A DNA stretch of 64,000 nt from JAKAGE01 sp035541415 (lineage in GTDB: Bacteria > Patescibacteriota > Minisyncoccia > UBA6257 > 2-01-FULL-56-20). Made by a program: the position numbers and the translations under genes. Position 1 is the first letter of the stretch. Each line of letters begins with the position of its first letter. The notes under the pieces were generated by a model, which worked only from the letters and a program-made list of their open reading frames with translations, made no database searches and had not been told where the DNA came from. The stretch covers positions 1-64,000 of the forward strand of contig DATKNI010000021.1 in NCBI GenBank assembly GCA_035541415.1, in the 5' to 3' direction. This document shows positions 48,839 to 56,475 of this stretch, in pieces.

Positions 48839-49810
48839 ATGCTTCCCGACGACATCAAAAATTATGCAAAGCAATTCGACTACGAGCCCCTGGTCGAAAA
48901 CTCAAAAAAGCTGAAGAAATTCGGCAAATTTGTGGTTGCCGGGATGGGCGGGTCGCACCTCGGTGCGGATATTATCAAAACGTGGCATCCGGAACTCGAT
49001 TTGGTGGTGTGGCACAACTACGGCCTGCCGAAACTTCATGAAAAAGATCTGAAGGATCGCTTGATTATTTTGAGTTCGTACTCGGGCAATACCGAAGAGA
49101 CGATCGACGCCTTGAACGCGGCAAAGGCAAAACGGTTGAACATGGCCGTCGTCGCCGCGCGCGGCAAGCTGATCAAGCTCGCGCAGAGTCTCAAAATCCC
49201 GTATGTGCAGATGCCCGATTTTCACATGCAGCCGCGCATGGCGACGGGACTGAGCGTTAAGGCGTTGCTCGCCGTGATGGGGGAGAAGGCCTGGCTTTCG
49301 GAAGCCAAGGCGCTCGGCGCCATGCTCCAGCCGTCGCGCGAAGAATTGCGCGGGCGCGATCTCGCAAAACGGCTGCACGGCTCCGTGCCGATTATCTATG
49401 CGTCGGTTCCGAACGCCGCCCTCGCGCAGAATTGGAAGATAAAGCTCAATGAAACCGGAAAGGTTCCGGCGTTCTGGAATGTGGTTCCCGAAATGAATCA
49501 CAACGAGATGACGGGTTTCGATGCCAAGGGCAAAACGACGCCGCTTTCGCGCCATTTCCATTTTGTATTTTTGAAGGATCCCGACGACGACCGCCGCATC
49601 ATCAAGCGCATGAATGTGCTCGAGAAATTATTGCGCGACCGCGGCTTCAAGGCGGAAATCGTTTTGCTCCAAGGCAAGAACCCGATCCACAAAATTTTCA
49701 ACGCGCTCGTTCTCGGCGATTGGACCGCGTACCACAGCGGCAAATTGTACGGCATCGATCCCGAGGAGGTGCCGATGGTGGAAGAGTTCAAAAAAATGAT
49801 TGCGCGATAA
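48839..49810 (+). CDS. bifunctional phosphoglucose/phosphomannose isomerase
   Basis: A 323-aa SIS-fold isomerase of the PGI/PMI family known from archaea and CPR. The sugar-phosphate loops are VVAGMGGSHLGADII and ILSSYSGNTEETIDALN; MQPRMATGLSVKALLAV and the catalytic-region VVPEMNHNEMTGFD are conserved. It should convert fructose-6-P to glucose-6-P and possibly mannose-6-P, feeding the G6PDH fusion upstream. TATAAT at 48827-48832 places +1 at the ATG. Confidence 0.9.
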   Translation: MLPDDIKNYAKQFDYEPLVENSKKLKKFGKFVVAGMGGSHLGADIIKTWHPELDLVVWHNYGLPKLHEKDLKDRLIILSSYSGNTEETIDALNAAKAKRLNMAVVAARGKLIKLAQSLKIPYVQMPDFHMQPRMATGLSVKALLAVMGEKAWLSEAKALGAMLQPSREELRGRDLAKRLHGSVPIIYASVPNAALAQNWKIKLNETGKVPAFWNVVPEMNHNEMTGFDAKGKTTPLSRHFHFVFLKDPDDDRRIIKRMNVLEKLLRDRGFKAEIVLLQGKNPIHKIFNALVLGDWTAYHSGKLYGIDPEEVPMVEEFKKMIAR

Positions 49811-49816
49811 CAAAAA

Positions 49817-49838
49817 AGCCGCCATTACTTGGCGGCTC
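49817..49838 (-). terminator. minus-strand terminator
   Basis: AGCCGCC-ATTACTT-GGCGGCT with TTTTTTG on the minus side; ends the 59-aa minus-strand gene. Confidence 0.8.
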
Positions 49839-49852
49839 GTTGTGTTTGGGGC

Positions 49853-50032
49853 CTATGTTTTTGGGTGTCTCTGGTTCCGGAATTCGATAAACGAGATTCG
49901 AGGTTTTGCGGACGGGACGGTTGGGGGTTTTTCTTCCGGTTTTGGCGTTCTCCGTCTGTCGAGCAGCATGCCTACCGCAAAAACACTTCCGAAATACAGC
50001 GCAAGGATCAAGAGCGTTAGTGGATACTCCAT
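49853..50032 (-). CDS. 59-aa single-helix membrane protein, hypothetical
   Basis: Minus-strand ATG50032 to TAG49853. One N-terminal helix (about 4-24, PLTLLILALYFGSVFAVGML) precedes a Pro/Lys-rich tail (RRRTPKPEEKPPTVPSAKPR). No family is recognised. GGAGGAGGG lies 5 nt before the ATG, TTGGAC-N18-TATCCT provides a promoter, and a T-tailed hairpin follows the stop. A plus-strand ORF at 49800-50054 over the same bases lacks these signals. Confidence 0.7.
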   Translation of the reverse strand: MEYPLTLLILALYFGSVFAVGMLLDRRRTPKPEEKPPTVPSAKPRISFIEFRNQRHPKT

Positions 50033-50113
50033 GAAGCCCTCCTCCTATGGTTAGGATAGGAGATTATTGAAGGATCGTCCAACCGTTCCGACGACATGCT
50101 ATAATGACCAAAC

Positions 50114-50803
50114 ATGGCCACCAAACTTTCGCGTTCCAAGCTTGAACTTTTCACCGAGTGCCGCCGTTGTTTTTGGCTCGATCTGAAGCAGGGGATCAAA
50201 CGCCCGTCGGGGCCGCCGTTCACGTTGAATAACGCCGTGGACTACCTCCTCAAGGAGGAATTCGACGTGCATCGCAATAAAAAAACCCGTCATCCGGTGA
50301 TGGAGAAATTCGAGATCAATGCGCTGCCGTTCCAGCACGACAGTCTGAGCAAGTGGCGGCACAACTTTACCGGCGTGCAGGTTAACCACGAGCCGACGGG
50401 ATTCCTGGTGTATGGCGCCGTCGATGATTTGTGGGTGAACCCCGACGGCCAGATCCACGTTGTCGACTACAAAGCGACCGGCGCGAAGGAGCATAAAATT
50501 TATGATTCGTATCGCCGCCAGATGGAAATCTACCAGTGGCTCCTGCGCCACAATGGCCTCGACGTTTCACCGCGCGGATATTTCGTATTTGCAAAAGTGA
50601 ATAAAGCCGACGGCTTTGGCAACGGGGACGCCGCGCTTGCGTTCGACCTCTTCATCGAACCGCTCGACGGCGATGATTCGTGGGTGGAACAAGCATTGCA
50701 ATCCGCCAAAAAAACTTTTGACATGACAGAGATTCCGGACGCAACGCCGGAGTGCGATTTTTGCTCGTATCGACACGCCGTGGCGCGCGCCGTCACGGAG
50801 TAG
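50114..50803 (+). CDS. PD-(D/E)XK nuclease, Cas4/RecB-like with cysteine pairs
   Basis: A 229-aa nuclease-fold protein. The core is TGFLVYGAVDDLWV followed by IHVVDYKATG (G-x-VDDL and VDYK, about 97-118) and a QMEIYQWLL helix, as in Cas4/RecB-family exonucleases. Cysteine pairs at both ends (ECRRCFWL, Cys16/Cys19; CDFCSYRH near 214-217) could hold an Fe-S or zinc site as in Cas4. No CRISPR array or cas gene is in the window, so a repair role is more likely. TATAAT at 50100-50105 gives a near-leaderless start. Confidence 0.82.
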   Translation: MATKLSRSKLELFTECRRCFWLDLKQGIKRPSGPPFTLNNAVDYLLKEEFDVHRNKKTRHPVMEKFEINALPFQHDSLSKWRHNFTGVQVNHEPTGFLVYGAVDDLWVNPDGQIHVVDYKATGAKEHKIYDSYRRQMEIYQWLLRHNGLDVSPRGYFVFAKVNKADGFGNGDAALAFDLFIEPLDGDDSWVEQALQSAKKTFDMTEIPDATPECDFCSYRHAVARAVTE

Positions 50804-50868
50804 GCTTGCATTTTTCTGGAATTTAGATATAATAATTCATAGCAAAATCTCATTCGCGGGAGGCGAGC

Positions 50869-51336
50869 ATGAAGGTAACGTTTGCGATCGTGAAGCTTGT
50901 TGCTTTGGCGGTAGGGATTGCTTCGTTCGTTGCATTCCGGATCTTGGGCGGCATACTGGCGGGATTCACGGCCGATCCCATCACCGGCCTTACGGTTCTC
51001 GGAGGCTCTGTCATGGCTGGCGTTCTCTGTGGTTATGTAGTCCATCTGATGCTCGGATTCGTCGTAACAGAATTAGTGGTGGGCTATTGCATGCTCATGG
51101 GGCGTCCTCGACCGAACGTGGTTGAACCTCCTCGGATGGGGCCGGTCGAACATGGTCTCTATGCGGGCATCGCCGTTTGGTTCGGAGTCTATGCGATTCA
51201 GACTATCGCTGTGGGGTTGCGGATCCAAACCTATTTCGGCCTGGATCTCATTCCGAGCATCGCCGTCGGCGTCGCCGCAGGATTCTGGAATGGCATCAAG
51301 CATTACAACAAAGACCAGGTCGCGCCCATCGCGTGA
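50869..51336 (+). CDS. polytopic membrane protein, hypothetical
   Basis: A 155-aa membrane protein with about four helices (FAIVKLVALAVGIASFVAF, TVLGGSVMAGVLCGYVV, LMLGFVVTELVVGYCMLMG, LYAGIAVWFGVYAIQTIAVG and a final IPSIAVGVAAGFWNGI). No family is recognised. It has TATAAT upstream, a 30-nt UTR and GGGAGGCG directly before ATG50869, plus a strong terminator, again the orphan single-gene layout. Confidence 0.75.
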   Translation: MKVTFAIVKLVALAVGIASFVAFRILGGILAGFTADPITGLTVLGGSVMAGVLCGYVVHLMLGFVVTELVVGYCMLMGRPRPNVVEPPRMGPVEHGLYAGIAVWFGVYAIQTIAVGLRIQTYFGLDLIPSIAVGVAAGFWNGIKHYNKDQVAPIA

Positions 51337-51350
51337 TCGTTTTCCAATGC

Positions 51351-51388
51351 GGCCGGGACTTCAGCGTCCCGGCCCTTTATTATTTTTT
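51351..51388 (+). terminator. intrinsic terminator
   Basis: GGCCGGGAC-TTCAGC-GTCCCGGCC followed by CTTTATTATTTTTT. Confidence 0.9.
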
Positions 51389-51413
51389 AATCCAAAAACT
51401 CTATAATGAATGC

Positions 51414-51743
51414 ATGCCGATCATTCCGAAATTTAAACCGCTTCATTGGACAAGCCATGCGAAAGCCAAGATGATGTTTTATCGTCTGGGTCCCGGTCGC
51501 ATTCGGCGCGTGCTCCATTCGCCAAAGCGCGTGGAAGAGGGAGTTGCGCCGCGAACGGTAGCCATGATGCAGCCGGCCTCAATCAAAAATGGAAAATGGA
51601 CGCAAGAAATCTGGGTGATGTTTCAAGATTCTCCCAAGGAACGGAACGTGATCAGCGCGTGGCGCTATCCCGGGGTAACCAAGCCGCGAGGGGAGATCAA
51701 GGCCTTTTTACGCCGGGAATATCAGGAGTTTTTGGCTAGTTGA
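51414..51743 (+). CDS. conserved-looking hypothetical protein (DUF4258-like)
   Basis: A 109-aa basic protein: LHWTSHAKAKMMFYRLGPGR, RVLHSPKRVEEGVAPRTVAM, EIWVMFQDSPKERNVISAWR. The start LHWTSHAxxKM and the strand pattern recall small DUF4258/RelE-like folds that include toxins, but no catalytic set can be named and no antitoxin is adjacent. TATAAT at 51402-51407 makes ATG51414 the +1; the longer ORF from 51177 overlaps the membrane gene and terminator. Confidence 0.65.
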   Translation: MPIIPKFKPLHWTSHAKAKMMFYRLGPGRIRRVLHSPKRVEEGVAPRTVAMMQPASIKNGKWTQEIWVMFQDSPKERNVISAWRYPGVTKPRGEIKAFLRREYQEFLAS

Positions 51744-51768
51744 CAAACATAATTTTATATGCTAATAT
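51740..51768 (+). promoter_or_regulatory. promoter TTGACA-N17-TAATAT
   Basis: TTGACA begins in the stop codon of the previous gene (51740-51745) and TAATAT is at 51763-51768. The leader holds GGATTCC-GTGGTA-GGAATCC (about 51801-51820). Confidence 0.75.
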
Positions 51769-51839
51769 AGCCTTAGCATAATAGTTAAAATACAGCAGTA
51801 TGGATTCCGTGGTAGGAATCCAAATTCGAGGGTAGAACA

Positions 51840-52058
51840 ATGTTGTGCTGGCAAGATGTAAAGAAGATTACTGAACAGCCTGCGGATCCGATCGACGCAG
51901 TCGTGAACCAAGCGACGCGACTCACGATGGCTTTTCAAGCCAAGTCGTCTTTCCTTGTGAGAGAACTCGATCGCGAAATCGATTCCCTTATGGGAATCGC
52001 AACCGCCGTGCTGGCCCGTCATGGGATCAAGAGCCGGCAGGATCATCCTAACCAATAA
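51840..52058 (+). CDS. 72-aa hypothetical helical protein
   Basis: A small soluble protein, probably two helices (DAVVNQATRLTMAFQAKSSF and LVRELDREIDSLMGIATAVL). No family is recognised. It has a consensus -35/-10 promoter, a 65-nt UTR with a hairpin, a weak GAGGG Shine-Dalgarno and its own terminator. Confidence 0.65.
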   Translation: MLCWQDVKKITEQPADPIDAVVNQATRLTMAFQAKSSFLVRELDREIDSLMGIATAVLARHGIKSRQDHPNQ

Positions 52059-52063
52059 AGCAG

Positions 52064-52100
52064 GGGGCCGTACCGAAAGGTGCGGCCCGTTTCATTTTTC
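52064..52100 (+). terminator. intrinsic terminator
   Basis: GGGCCGTACC-GAAA-GGTGCGGCCC followed by GTTTCATTTTTC, directly abutting the next -10. Confidence 0.85.
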
Positions 52101-52112
52101 TATAATAAACAC

Positions 52113-52682
52113 ATGCTATTCTCTAAGCGTATCATCTGGGGCGGATTGATAATACTCGCGGTATTTGCTGTAATAGGTGAGTGGTACATCAAGGAACCGG
52201 CGGCCAACAGCAATCATGAGCCGCCGCAATCATCATCAACTATGATCATCACGAGTCCTGCATTTGAAGACGGCGGAATTATTCCCAAGAAATATACCTG
52301 CGATGGAGGGGATATCAATCCGGAGCTTCAGATCCACTATGTCCCTCGGGAGGCGCGAAGCCTCGCGCTCATTCTCCACGATCCCGACGTGCCGATGCCG
52401 GGAGGATTTACGCATTGGGTGGTGTGGAACATCAGCCCCGAGACCACGCTCATCAAAGATGAAAGCGTGCCTCCGGATGCCGTCGAAGGGCGGAACAGCG
52501 CCGGACGAATCGGCTACATGGGACCATGCCCGCCGTCGGGGACGCACCATTATCATTTCCAGCTGTATGCGCTGAACGACGTTCTTGATATTCCTGCGAC
52601 ATCGTCGCTTGAGGAGATTCAAAAACAGATCGATGAGCATCTCGTTGCGAAAGCGGATTTAGTTGGCCTGTACGCCCGATAG
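52113..52682 (+). CDS. membrane-anchored PEBP (YbhB/YbcL) family protein
   Basis: A 189-aa protein with one N-terminal helix (about 5-23, IIWGGLIILAVFAVIGEWYI) and a phosphatidylethanolamine-binding-protein domain. Marks are FEDGGIIPKKYTCDGGDINP, LALILHDPDVPMPGGFTHWV and YMGPCPPSGTHHYHFQLYAL. Bacterial PEBPs bind small anionic ligands; their role is not clear. TATAAT at 52101-52106 gives +1 at ATG52113. Confidence 0.9.
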   Translation: MLFSKRIIWGGLIILAVFAVIGEWYIKEPAANSNHEPPQSSSTMIITSPAFEDGGIIPKKYTCDGGDINPELQIHYVPREARSLALILHDPDVPMPGGFTHWVVWNISPETTLIKDESVPPDAVEGRNSAGRIGYMGPCPPSGTHHYHFQLYALNDVLDIPATSSLEEIQKQIDEHLVAKADLVGLYAR

Positions 52683-52721
52683 CCGTCGCGCGTGATACAG
52701 CGCGTGATACAATCAAACTAT

Positions 52722-53072
52722 ATGGAATCAAACGGCTCGGCGACGATCTTGCGATGGGGGTTGGCCTTTGTTTTCTTCTATGCCGCGATCGCGGCGCTTC
52801 TTGACCCGGGCGAGTGGGGAGCATTCCTGCCTCCATCGCTTAGCGCCGTCGCACCGCTTTCGTTTTTCCTCACCGTGTTCTCGGTCTATGAGCTGATCCT
52901 TGCCGTATGGCTTTTCTGGGGGAAGCACCTGTGGTGGTCGTCGCTTCTCGCGACAATCACGCTCGCCGGAGTTGCCGTCGCAAACTATCAGGCGATGGAT
53001 ATCGCATTCCGGGACATCGGTCTCGCATTCGCGGCGCTTGCGCTCTTCCAAGCGGCGCGACATAATAGTTAA
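52722..53072 (+). CDS. DoxX-like small membrane protein
   Basis: A 116-aa protein with four predicted helices (ILRWGLAFVFFYAAIAALLD, PLSFFLTVFSVYELILAVWL, SSLLATITLAGVAVANYQ, IGLAFAALALFQAA). The topology and WGLAFVFFYAAI start resemble DoxX-family proteins; function unknown. Upstream is a tandem GCGTGATACA(G/A) repeat (52690-52712) whose second copy supplies the -10 TACAAT. Confidence 0.6.
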   Translation: MESNGSATILRWGLAFVFFYAAIAALLDPGEWGAFLPPSLSAVAPLSFFLTVFSVYELILAVWLFWGKHLWWSSLLATITLAGVAVANYQAMDIAFRDIGLAFAALALFQAARHNS

Positions 53073-53077
53073 TATAC

Positions 53078-53710
53078 ATGAACATTTTTAACGGCAGCCC
53101 GGCGCTCCCATTCCCGGGCGAACTCTCGGAACACGAGCGTTCGCGCGACGACCGCGAACTCATTGCGTTATTTTTGCGCGGCGACGAAGCGAGCTTTTCC
53201 GTGTTGCTCGACCGCCATATGCCGATGGTGTACCGCTTTGCGTACCGGTATTTGAGCAATGCCGATGACGCAAGCGATGTGACGCAGGAAGCGTTCATCC
53301 GCGCGTGGAAGCACATCAAAAAATTCGACACGTCGCGCAGTTTCAAAACTTGGATTTTGGCGATTGCAAAAAATGCGGCGCTCGACCACATCAAAAAGAA
53401 AAAGCCGGTTCTCTTTTCGCAAATCGAATCGCAAGAAAAGGATCTTGATGCCGTCCTTGCCCCGCACCTCGCCGAAGAGGAATTGCCCGACGCCGCGTTC
53501 GACCGGGTAAGCGACGCGAGAGTGCTTGAATCAACGCTCGCAAAACTGCCCGCGCCGTACCGCGTCGTCCTCGCTCTGCGCTACGGCGAACACCTCAAGT
53601 TCCGCGAGATCGCCGACATCCTTTCGGAGCCGATCGACACCGTAAAGAGCAAGCATCGCCGGGGCCTTATGCATCTCCGGAAGATCTTGCCCAAAACGCT
53701 TTTGGCCTAG
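53078..53710 (+). CDS. ECF-type RNA polymerase sigma factor (second)
   Basis: A 210-aa sigma-70 family protein. Region 2 reads FSVLLDRHMPMVYRFAYRYL, DDASDVTQEAFIRAWKHIKK and FKTWILAIAKNAALDHIKKK. Region 4 reads LPAPYRVVLALRYGEHLKFR, EIADILSEPIDTVKSKHRRG. It opens a run of genes leading into the MacAB-type operon: a TM protein, a DUF5666-like protein, adaptor, ATPase and permease. The sigma factor may therefore control this export unit; this is inferred from order. Confidence 0.92.
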   Translation: MNIFNGSPALPFPGELSEHERSRDDRELIALFLRGDEASFSVLLDRHMPMVYRFAYRYLSNADDASDVTQEAFIRAWKHIKKFDTSRSFKTWILAIAKNAALDHIKKKKPVLFSQIESQEKDLDAVLAPHLAEEELPDAAFDRVSDARVLESTLAKLPAPYRVVLALRYGEHLKFREIADILSEPIDTVKSKHRRGLMHLRKILPKTLLA

Positions 53711-53759
53711 GCGCCATCGCACCCAAATGGCTTGGAAAATCGTATAGTTGGGCAAAGCC

Positions 53760-54188
53760 ATGCCCCGGGATACCCGCAGAACCCCCAAGAAAATATTTGA
53801 AAAGCTTGAGGCGCCCCAGCCTCCGGCTGATTTGGTGCAAAAGACGCTCCAGCGCATCATGGCGCGCGAACGGAAAATTTTGATGGCAAAGCTCGCGGGG
53901 CTTGGGTCGCTCTTTGCGGCATCGCTCGCCCTCGTCGTGACGCAAATGTCCGCGGCGGCGGCTCAGCTTGCACAGTCGGGATTTTTCCAATTCGGTTCGC
54001 TTTTCTTTTCTGATTTCGGCGCGGCGGCCGCGAACCTGCCGGATTTTTTCCTTTCGCTTTTTGAATCATTCCCGGTTTTCTCGGCCGGGCTTGCGATCGG
54101 GGGACTCGCCGTGGCGATCTGGTCGTTTGCCGGATTCGTCGATGACGCAAGCATCCTGCGCGCGACAAAACATTATTCATCGGCATGA
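53760..54188 (+). CDS. membrane protein after ECF sigma, possible anti-sigma
   Basis: A 142-aa protein. The N-terminus is soluble and charged (RTPKKIFEKLEAPQPPADLV, QKTLQRIMARERKI), as in anti-sigma domains. Membrane helices follow at about 43-65 (LAGLGSLFAASLALVVTQM) and 102-126. There is no zinc-binding HxxxCxxC. Its place directly after the ECF gene suggests it controls it. A TATAGT box 17 nt upstream may give a separate start. The stop overlaps the next gene (ATGA). Confidence 0.6.
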   Translation: MPRDTRRTPKKIFEKLEAPQPPADLVQKTLQRIMARERKILMAKLAGLGSLFAASLALVVTQMSAAAAQLAQSGFFQFGSLFFSDFGAAAANLPDFFLSLFESFPVFSAGLAIGGLAVAIWSFAGFVDDASILRATKHYSSA

Positions 54189-54676
54189 GCGACATATCCC
54201 ATTCAAAAAAAGTAAATGCCATGCTCATCATCCTTGGAAGCGTGGCGCTTATTTTTGTAATATTCGCCCTCGGTATTTATGTGGGATATGAGCGCGCCAT
54301 GTTCGCATCGGGACGCAGCGATAATTATTACCGGAATTTTATGGGAGCTTCGCCGATGGGCTTTGGCGACTCGCATGGCGTCGTGGGAACGGTGATCGAC
54401 GTGAGCACGTCGAGCCTCACGGTGCGCGATCCCGACAACGACGAGGAATCGGTCGTCGTTGCAACGGACACCATCATCCGCATGTTCGATCGCACGCTCG
54501 ACATCAAAGGCCTTGTCCCGGGCGAAGGCGTTGCGGTCATCGGTTCGCCGAATGAAGACGGCCAGATCGAAGCGCGGTTCGTGCGCATTTTCCCGAGCAC
54601 GTCGTCATATCCCGTGCCGCCCGACTTTTCGTCGGGAACCCAATCGTCGACCATTATTATTATCCACACACTCTAA
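54185..54676 (+). CDS. membrane-anchored DUF5666-like protein
   Basis: A 163-aa protein. One N-terminal helix (about 13-33, MLIILGSVALIFVIFALGIY) is followed by a small beta-domain (GVVGTVIDVSTSSLTVRDPD, ATDTIIRMFDRTLDIKGLVP, GEGVAVIGSPNEDGQIEARF) typical of DUF5666/OB-like proteins. Function unknown. It overlaps both neighbours, ATGA before and taATG after. A similar domain recurs in the gene closing the efflux operon (58502). Confidence 0.7.
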   Translation: MSDISHSKKVNAMLIILGSVALIFVIFALGIYVGYERAMFASGRSDNYYRNFMGASPMGFGDSHGVVGTVIDVSTSSLTVRDPDNDEESVVVATDTIIRMFDRTLDIKGLVPGEGVAVIGSPNEDGQIEARFVRIFPSTSSYPVPPDFSSGTQSSTIIIIHTL

Positions 54677-56469
54677 TGTTCAAAAAAATCGGGAGCGCGA
54701 TCAAGGCGCACAAGGTCATGTCAATAATCATCGCGATTGCCATCGTAGGCGGCGGATATTATTGGTACCGTTCGGCGCAGGGGACGAGCGCTCCGACGAA
54801 ATATGTCGTGGGACAGGCCTCGCTCGGCACCGTCGTCGCATCGGTATCAGGCAGCGGCCAGGTGCAGGCGCTCTCGTCGATTCCCGTAAAGAACCAAGGT
54901 TCGGGATCAGGCGCAGTCACCGGCATCTATGTGAAAGTCGGCCAGCACGTGACCGCCGGCCAGCTCCTCGTGCAGGTTGATACGACGAACGAGGAAAAAG
55001 CGCTCAAGCAGGCTGAACTCACCATGCAGTCGGCCAACCTTTCGCTCGCAAAACTTCAGGAAGCTCCGGCCACAACGACGCTGCAGCAAGATGAAGACGC
55101 CGTCGCGCAGGCATCCACATCGCTCGCGACCGATTACCAGTCGGCATACGATTCGCTCGGCGGCATTTTTGTGGATTTCCAAACCACCATGACTGGCCTG
55201 CAAAATTTTATGACGGGCAAGGATGTCAACAAGACGCAAAACGACCCTGATGCTTTTGTGAGCCTCCTCCCAACATACCAGCAGGAGCAAACCATCCCGT
55301 TCCGCGATAAAGTGACGGCAACGTTCAGCGCCGCAACCGAAGCCTATGCCCAGGACCTCGCCGATTATCACGCGCTCTCGCGGAACTCGAGTTCGTCATC
55401 GCTTGATGCGCTTTTTACCGAAACGGAAAACGCCGCAAAATCAATAAGCGATGCCGTGTCGGCTTCGCGGAGCCTCATCAACCAAGTCGTGAACAGTTAT
55501 CCGATTTCTTCCACGACGCAGCCGTTGCCGGCCATCGTGACCGCCGACCAGAATGCGTTTTCCGGCTACACGGGAACCATTTCAGGGGATATTACGAGCA
55601 TCACCAATTCCCAGAACGGCATCGCGAATGACGAGATTGCGCTGAAAGAAAAACAGACGTCGCTCGCGTCGCTTCAGGCGGGAGCCGACCCGCTCGACGT
55701 CCAGTCACAGCAGATTTCAATACAGAATGCGCAGCTTTCGCTCCAGACGGCGCAAGACAACCTTGCGGATGATTCTATCCGCGCCCCGGTTTCAGGAACG
55801 GTCTCGGCGATCGCGGCGGTTGTCGGGACGCCAATTGCTTCTTCGGCGGTCACGCTTGCAGCGGACGGGGAAGTGGCGCAAGTGACGCTCAACGAAGTCG
55901 ATGCGGCAAAAGTGAGCCTGGGCGACCAGACGACGCTTACTTTCGACGCATTGCCCGATCTTTCAATCGCGGGACAGGTCGTCGAAATCGATCCGGTGGG
56001 AACGGTGACGCAAGGCGTCGTGAACTACAGCGTGCAGATCAGTTTCACGAACACCTCCACGAGCACGTCGGCGATCAAGCCCGGCATGAGCGTGACCGCG
56101 AATATCGTGACCGATGCGCACCAGAACGTAGTCACGGTTCCGAATGCGGCGGTTGTCACCCAGAACGGATCGTCGTATGTGCTTGCGCCGGCGACGCCCG
56201 TCGAAGCGACGACAACCGGCGGCATCGTCTTGCCGCAGGGAACAACGCTTATTCCGGTAACCGTTGGCATCTCGAATAATACGATCACGGAAATCACATC
56301 CGGCCTCAAGGCAGGGGACCAAATCATCACGCAAACCATCCGTTCGTCCAGCGGCTCCACGACAAGCGGCGGCACGAACGCGCTCCGCGCACTGGGCGGC
56401 GGCGGAGGCGGCGCGGTCTTTGGCGGCGGAGGAGGAGCTGTGCGCATCGGCGCGCCTACGGGCAGATAA
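54676..56469 (+). CDS. HlyD/MacA-type efflux adaptor protein
   Basis: A 597-aa membrane-fusion protein. One N-terminal helix (about 14-31) precedes a biotinyl-lipoyl-like half (VSGSGQVQALSSIPVKNQGS, GIYVKVGQHVTAGQLLVQVD), a long coiled-coil hairpin (about 105-350, with QISIQNAQLSLQTAQDNLAD), then the second lipoyl half (IRAPVSGTVSAIAAVVGTPI) and beta-barrel. A glycine-rich tail ends it. In single-membrane bacteria such adaptors work beneath the wall with MacB-like ABC transporters. ATPase and permease follow directly. Confidence 0.92.
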   Translation: MFKKIGSAIKAHKVMSIIIAIAIVGGGYYWYRSAQGTSAPTKYVVGQASLGTVVASVSGSGQVQALSSIPVKNQGSGSGAVTGIYVKVGQHVTAGQLLVQVDTTNEEKALKQAELTMQSANLSLAKLQEAPATTTLQQDEDAVAQASTSLATDYQSAYDSLGGIFVDFQTTMTGLQNFMTGKDVNKTQNDPDAFVSLLPTYQQEQTIPFRDKVTATFSAATEAYAQDLADYHALSRNSSSSSLDALFTETENAAKSISDAVSASRSLINQVVNSYPISSTTQPLPAIVTADQNAFSGYTGTISGDITSITNSQNGIANDEIALKEKQTSLASLQAGADPLDVQSQQISIQNAQLSLQTAQDNLADDSIRAPVSGTVSAIAAVVGTPIASSAVTLAADGEVAQVTLNEVDAAKVSLGDQTTLTFDALPDLSIAGQVVEIDPVGTVTQGVVNYSVQISFTNTSTSTSAIKPGMSVTANIVTDAHQNVVTVPNAAVVTQNGSSYVLAPATPVEATTTGGIVLPQGTTLIPVTVGISNNTITEITSGLKAGDQIITQTIRSSSGSTTSGGTNALRALGGGGGGAVFGGGGGAVRIGAPTGR

Positions 56470-56475
56470 CCATGT

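Noticed and set aside
49800..50054. 84-aa plus-strand open frame after PGI/PMI
   Set aside because: It overlaps the PGI/PMI stop and a minus-strand terminator; the minus-strand 59-aa gene has SD and promoter.
51414..51743. Possible toxin of a toxin-antitoxin pair
   Set aside because: The fold hint is weak, and neither neighbour resembles an antitoxin or is coupled to it.
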